A stretch of 64,000 nt of DNA from Artocarpus heterophyllus (taxonomy: Eukaryota; Streptophyta; Magnoliopsida; Rosales; Moraceae): assembly GCA_025403435.1 (NCBI GenBank), contig CM046344.1, positions 20,069,652-20,133,651 of the forward strand. The letters run 5' to 3'. Positions within the stretch are counted from its first letter, which is position 1. Every line of letters begins with the position of its first letter. A model generated the notes under the pieces. It worked only from the letters and a program-made list of their open reading frames with translations. It was not told where the DNA came from and made no database searches. The position numbers and the translations under genes were made by a program. Shown in pieces: positions 58,569 through 64,000 of this stretch.

Positions 58569-60290
58569 ATTTTGTTTGCTATCATATTAAAAAGTCTAAA
58601 AATCTTCCCCAAAGTTTTTTTTTTTTTTTTTTTAAAGTCCCCCTATGTTTAATTATAATGTGAGAGAATCTTTCTTTATGAGCAATTTCAAGAAAAAAAA
58701 AAAGTTATTTTAAATTGTTAATCCTTCAAAAATTCTTTTATGATTTAGTCATAATTTGACATGAGCTTTTCCTTCAACTAAGGTTAGTCATACCTATATG
58801 AAAAGGTAATAAAGGTGAACCATAAATTTTGTCTCTTTTGTCATGTTTGCTAGGAGGAAAAGTGAAAAGGAGATTTCCTTAAAAAAAAAAAAAAGAAATG
58901 ATAAGGGTGGGAGTACCAATAGATGAATTTTAAAACTTATAATTAGTTGATAGTTTAGAGCATAGAATGGATTAGGTGGAAATTTTAAAATCATTCACAC
59001 TTCTCTAATTTTGACCCTGCCACTATTAGAAGTATTGGGATAGGAATAAGACAGAATGCAATAAAAGAAAGTATTTCTTTTCTTTTTTCCTTTCTTTTTT
59101 TTTTAATATAAACCAACAAGAGATGTCATATTCCTCTTGTTCTCTCACCTAGATTAACAAATTCATAATTTTATGCTTAACAGAATAAATAGTTTTGTAG
59201 TTGATGAGACTAAAAAAATGCCATTTCCAATCTTTGAAATTAGAAATAGGGTTTGTTTTAATTTTTTACAATTTCATTCAACCATCTCCAATGCAAATTT
59301 TAATGCATACTATATTTGATGCTAAAAGTATAAAAATGAATATTGAATATGTTCTTCTATTTTTCATTTGAAAAATTATTATTCTATTTATAGACATTAG
59401 ATATGCAATTAAACTAAAATGAGTTAAATGGGATTTACAAATAAATTAAGAATGATTGAGCCTTCAAATCACTGCTATTAGATCCTAGCAATTTCACAAG
59501 CATGGTTAGATTATCGATGCAACTATAAAGAATCAACAAAGCAAATTTGAAAGTTAAATACAACAAAATTAAAGATACCATATACAGATTTATAGTGGTT
59601 CACTATTGAGTGGAGTTATATCTATTGTCTTTTTTTTTTTTTTTACCATGTGATGAACTGGATACAAATTAGTTCTCATTGAAAATAAATGAACAAATAA
59701 AAAAGAAAGCCTTTTTTTTAAGTAAAAAGAGAGTATTTGTTGGTTTTTGGTGAGAGACTAAGTTACTGTCAAGTTTCTGGTTCATGTATTAGGATTTGGA
59801 TGCCTCCACTTGATGCCCATGACCTCTATTTATAGAGGTTTCTTTTTTATTATGGATTTCAACTAGTGGAAGAGTGGGCCTCAGTAATGCTTAAGATAGT
59901 GTGGACAAGTGTCAATCTCTCATTGGGCGAGAGTTTCGAACTCGTTTCTCTTGATCTACTACATGAGTTAATAGGTCTTCCTCTGTCACTTTCGAGCTCA
60001 AATCTAATATATATATCCAAACGATCAAAGAGAGGTAATTTTCTACTTAACACTTTCAACAATCCTTATATCGAACATGTTGAACAAAATATATATGTCA
60101 AACTGAATAATGTTGATTCATCAGGATAGAACACGTCAAATCCTTTTGATCAAAACTCTGAACGAGAACGATCGAACACCCCTGAAGGGATCGATTTGTT
60201 TGAATCGCACATTGGGTTGCACCCATTGGGCCTCAATCTCTGATTTGGGCTTGTCCAAATTATACCTCAACACTATTTTTTACTCCAATA
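58569..60290. other. Intergenic, partly repeat-derived
   Basis: No supported gene. A second copy of the TTTATAGTGGTTC repeat runs from about 59470 to 59900 or beyond (see 42300-43190). Homopolymer runs (T18 at 58615, T16 at 59630) are frequent. Overlapping ORFs on both strands at 59859-60129 show no domain. Confidence 0.5.
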
Positions 60291-61730
60291 CATGTCACAA
60301 CCCGCATTTTTCTCTATCTTGGATGCTTCAAGGTCTGTTCTGGTCATTTTATAAAAATGACATTTTTGCCCTCGATGGGTCCTTTTTAAATCCCTAGGCC
60401 CGATTTAGCTAATTCAACACAAAATGGTGCTTATTAGCGTAAAAACAAATGTTCAAGGCATCGGGTCGCTTATTTACAATAAATTCCAAGTTTAACAAAA
60501 CTTTGCAATTTTACCCCGAATTTTGAGAATTTTGATGATTTTGCTCCCGAGACTAAAAATAATCTTTTTAAACCATTAGTCTCTATGTTTCAAGAGGATT
60601 AAATTTTCTAAAAGTACCTTACCTAAATTCCTTTTGTAAAAAGATGTTTTTGCCCCCTTAAAATTGTTTTCCAACTTTAACAAATTTTGTAAAATTCATA
60701 ACTCACAAGTGAAGGCAATTTTCGATGAATCGTCTGCATTTTAGCAGTTTCATTGAGATCTACAACTTTCATATTTAAACTTTTTTGAAATTTTCGCTGT
60801 ACAAGGGAGTTTTCAGCCAATTTTTAAATCTGCTGAGGCTAGAAATTTTTTTGCAGTTAGTCCCTCAGGTAATTTTTGCAAAAATCTACTTTAAGATAGC
60901 ATTCCAGTCACTATTTAAATAGATTCTACACCTTCCCAAACAATTTTTCATGCCAAATCATAACCTTTTTAAAACCAACTTCAAAGTTTACAAAATTATC
61001 CTCTTTTAACACCAAACAGAAATTTTCACATTTAAACCCTAATTTCAACAACAAAACCTCACCATAAGCCATATAATTAAGAAATCAAACCACAAACTTG
61101 CTTGAATGATCACATGCCTTGGAAACAATCAAAACAAAAAACAAAAAACCAAATAAACTTTAAAATTGAGAAATTGAACTTACCAAAAGAAAAATTGGCG
61201 ACCCTAGGCCTTCCAAGGGCCTTCTTTGCAATTTTCCTAGGCATGTTTCACATTAAAAGATTTCTTGTCAAAATCCTCCCGCTCTCCTCCCCCCCCCCCC
61301 CCCCCCAAAACCAAGAAAACCCCTAGGAAAACTTGAAAAAGCGTTTGAATTTTTACCTCAAAAGTTTATAAAATCTCTTGAACTTTAATTCTTGGAGCTT
61401 GGTTGGGGCAATTTTGCAAAGACTTAGGCTTGAAATTTTTTTGAAAGAAAGTAGCTATGGCTGTCGTGTATGGTTGAAGGAGAAAATGAAAAAAAAAATG
61501 ATGCTTTAATTATTAGTTAAAGACTTATCCATTGCTTTTTTTTTTTTTTTTGTATGGTGAGTCACCTCTTCATAATCAAGTCGGTGTTGGGTGGGTAAAT
61601 GTGATTGGGTCACATTTTATGATGTGGTGGCCCAATCAAAACCCATTGGGTGTCCACTTAGTGGGCCCTCCAAAACTTTACATAGTGTAATTTTTTCACC
61701 GTACAGTGTTTTTTTTATACTGTTGGGGTA
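60291..61730. repeat. Possible decayed LTR-like segment
   Basis: The sequence from TGTCACAACCCGCATTTTTC (60293) resembles the TGTCAC(A/G)ACCC start of many plant gypsy LTRs. It continues with text-like GAC/TTTTGCCC motifs (CATTTTTGCCCTCG, TTTGCTCCCGAG, TTTTGCCCCC). No matching end or target duplication was found, so this is a weak call. It contains a run of 17 C at about 61290-61307. Confidence 0.3.
61290..61307. repeat. Poly-C run
   Basis: About 17 consecutive C bases after CTCCT and before AAAACC. Rare in AT-rich plant intergenic DNA and prone to sequencing length error. Confidence 0.85.
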
Positions 61731-62586
61731 AAATCGATGAATAATGTATGCTTAAATAGTATAATACATCATACTATTTTTTTTGGTTCACGTTTGAAAT
61801 CCAAACACATCATTTTTTGTAGCTGTGTTGTTATCTCAGCAGTGTACTTACACTACGTCGTACCCTTTCTACACTGTTTAAAGGTGTTATCAAGCTTTTT
61901 CTACTTTATTTCTACCTTAATCATCCATTAATTTGTATCACAATATTGTAATTAATTGTGACATTAAATTCATTTTATAGATATTATTTAAAATTTTTTG
62001 AGTATTTTAAACTCACAAAATCTGTATTTGGTAATATCCAACATCGTATCAAGTTTATAGTAAAATTTCCTGTCGACAGTAGTTCATTGTATATTATCGT
62101 AATTTTTACAAAAATATGATTTATAAGGGTAAATTTATTAATTAAATCTAATTAAATATTGGATTTTGTAATGAATTTTCCTTGGTCATTACAATACATA
62201 ATGTCATTCCAAATACTATATCTATTTTTTGTTTTTAAAAAAATTATATATATATATATATATATATACTTAGCAAAAGAAAGTGTTATATCTACTTTTT
62301 GTTATCGTTATTGTATTACAAATATCATTGATAAGATATGTTTCTTTGTCATCAATTAAAATTTTTAACGGTCTAATTTATAGGTGTCTATAATAATATA
62401 ATGCACCATATGAAATAATAGTGTTCTCAATTTTAGATCTGAACATTGATAATTTTATCCAACAAAAAAAAAATGCTCTACAATTAGTTAAAACAATCCT
62501 ACCATGGAAAATTGGAACATCTAAAATTCAACTTTTATTCTTAAATAATTCAAAAGTAAAAACATTACAATGTGTATTCTCAAAAG

Positions 62587-62619
<33 letters not shown>
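61731..62619. other. AT-rich intergenic DNA with microsatellites
   Basis: No supported gene. It has an alternating TA run at about 62247-62269 and a (CT)n run at 62590-62621. A block of AAATTT-rich DNA fills the rest. Confidence 0.6.
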
Positions 62620-62625
<6 letters not shown>

Positions 62626-63510
62626 TGGCCTACGATTTCTCTGGGTGTCTCTCTCCTAAGGCCGGATTCTGATGTTGCCTTGACCAACCATCGAAATCTC
62701 AGTCCTTAAAATGAAGATTTGGCCTCCACGATGACAAATCTGGACACGCGTTTAGCCTCGTGACCTGAACAAGGTCAGTTAGCATGTTGGCCACGTACAC
62801 AGGGCACGTTGGAGGTTCGGTGGTCTTGCCCCATCAAGTTTTCTTCCGCCTCAACAAGACGATTTTGTGTGCAAGCAGTGAGCATGGATGGGATTTTGGG
62901 AGTCAAAGTTAGTGTCGCGACTATGGTCATCGATGAGGCCCCTCTATTATGTCATCGGTTTTGCTATTCTATGATTGTAGTGGTCAGATTGGCTATGGTT
63001 GGTTTCTCCATGCTACGACTTTGTTTCTATTTAGTGGTGGATGGTGGTTTTTAATAAAGGCGTTGTTTCTGCCTTTTAGGTGTTTTTAGTTGTTATGGTT
63101 TTGTTTTTGGATTGAAATAATAGAGGTGTCTTCCCACCTCTTGAGATTCTATGTAACCCTTCATATTTGTTTCTAGATGGAGTTTATATTCTTATAAAGT
63201 TGCCTCTAAAAAGTGTGGATGGTGGCCTTAGTCCTGTAGAGTTTTGGTCCTCGATCCATCAGAAGTTTCCATCAATTGTAGGAGTTATGTTATAAAAAGC
63301 TTTACGTATACTCGATCTTAGTGTACGGAGGTGTATTCTCGTTAGTGGGCCTTAGGTATATGTCCTTCCTATTGATTCTCATTAGAATTTATTGATAGAT
63401 TCGATCTTCATCGGAGTTACATCTTATGTGTTGATGGGTCATTCATTATTATTGTGGTCAATATTACTCTTCCCTATTGAATATAATGGAATTTTCCTTT
63501 AAAAAAAAAT
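62620..63510 (+). repeat. Possible LINE 3' end or processed-sequence remnant
   Basis: This stretch is less AT-rich than its surroundings. It ends in AATATAATGGAATTTTCCTT followed by a 9-base A run at about 63502-63510, like the 3' end of a plant LINE. An 81-aa ORF (62809-63054) gives no recognisable reverse-transcriptase or endonuclease motif. I call it only as a possible non-LTR remnant. Confidence 0.3.
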
Positions 63511-64000
63511 GTCTTAATGGATTGAATGAAAAGGTCAATATATCAGTTAATAGCAATTGAAAATCAAAATAAGACATATGTTATATTTGGTGTCAAATTT
63601 CGCATCAAATATAGCGCATGCCAAATTTAACATACAAAATAGCACTAACGTTATTTTTCTTCTCAAACACTAGACTTTGACATTCACACATTTATTTAGG
63701 ATGACATTTGGGCGTGTAGTAACATGATTAAAAATGGGGCTTATCTTTTGAGTAAAATTAAGTTAAGACCTTTTGGTTTTATTGATAGGTCTTTAGACAT
63801 AAAATGAAAAAGGGAATGGAAGATAGAATAACAACAATAATCTCTTTTTTAGGGGAAATAAAATATATTTTATTTGGGACTGCCTTGGAAATGTCATTAG
63901 TAAGATCATAATACATAAATGGAAGCTGTAGCCTCTATTTGGCACCGACGATTGGAGCAACAGTTTCAACCGTCCACAATATAATGCCTTCTGAAATATA
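63511..64000. other. Intergenic DNA to window end
   Basis: Nothing recognised. The phrase GTCAAATTTCGCATCAAATATAGC near 63592 has similar wording at 59300 (AAATTTTAATGCATACTATATTTGATG), probably shared low-complexity repeat. Confidence 0.4.

Noticed and set aside
62809..63054. 81-aa ORF in the possible LINE remnant
   Set aside because: No reverse-transcriptase or endonuclease motif, and no splice or homology support.

Overview
This is nuclear DNA of a flowering plant, most likely a woody eudicot. The evidence is GT-AG introns in plant-specific genes, AT-rich intergenic DNA, and nested plant-type Copia and Ty3/gypsy LTR retrotransposons. I see no prokaryotic, organellar or CRISPR features, and no tRNA or rRNA genes. 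The species cannot be fixed from the sequence alone.

Three host genes can be rebuilt exon by exon with consistent reading phase. PRT6 (+, 27248-39209; 13 exons, 2059 aa) is the large UBR-box/RING E3 ligase of the Arg/N-degron pathway. A KIN-10 (KIF22/Kid-like) kinesin, probably KIN10C (-, 51970-47137; 14 exons, 697 aa), has an N-terminal motor and a C-terminal helix-hairpin-helix. TIM9 (+, 53277-54234; 2 exons, 93 aa) is the small mitochondrial intermembrane-space chaperone with twin CX3C motifs. KIN10C and TIM9 are divergent, with 1.3 kb between start codons. That interval holds a mitotic MSA-type motif near KIN10C, a telo-box, and a MULE-type element flanked by a perfect 9-bp duplication that ends about 90 bp before the TIM9 start.

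Layout. 1-9565: decayed LTR elements, consisting of a Copia LTR end (1-807), pieces of at least two Ty3/gypsy elements with an antisense extra ORF (Tat/Retand-like), an embedded piece of Copia leader, and a probable gypsy LTR. 9566-10538: another Copia LTR. 10566-25575: one Copia element on the minus strand, bounded by TSD CTAAA, with 2-kb LTRs and broken gag-pol. Its right-hand LTR is split by a 5.26-kb noncoding LTR-like insertion (19715-24970), which itself carries 66-bp tandem repeats interrupted by a 120-bp MITE. 25581-27247: PRT6 upstream region. 27248-39209: PRT6, with a MITE-like element in intron 4. 39210-47136: intergenic, with several recent tandem duplications (109, 164 and 600 bp). 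47137-54234: the KIN10C/TIM9 pair. 56407-58563: a 2157-bp solo LTR with perfect TSD GTAGT. 58569-64000: repeat-derived and low-complexity DNA.

I found no convincing new multi-gene system. The most informative signals are the layered transposon insertions, which can be ordered in time from TSDs and empty sites, and the regulatory architecture between KIN10C and TIM9. PRT6 and KIN10C also appear close together in Arabidopsis (At5g02310 and At5g02370, from memory), which suggests conserved microsynteny.
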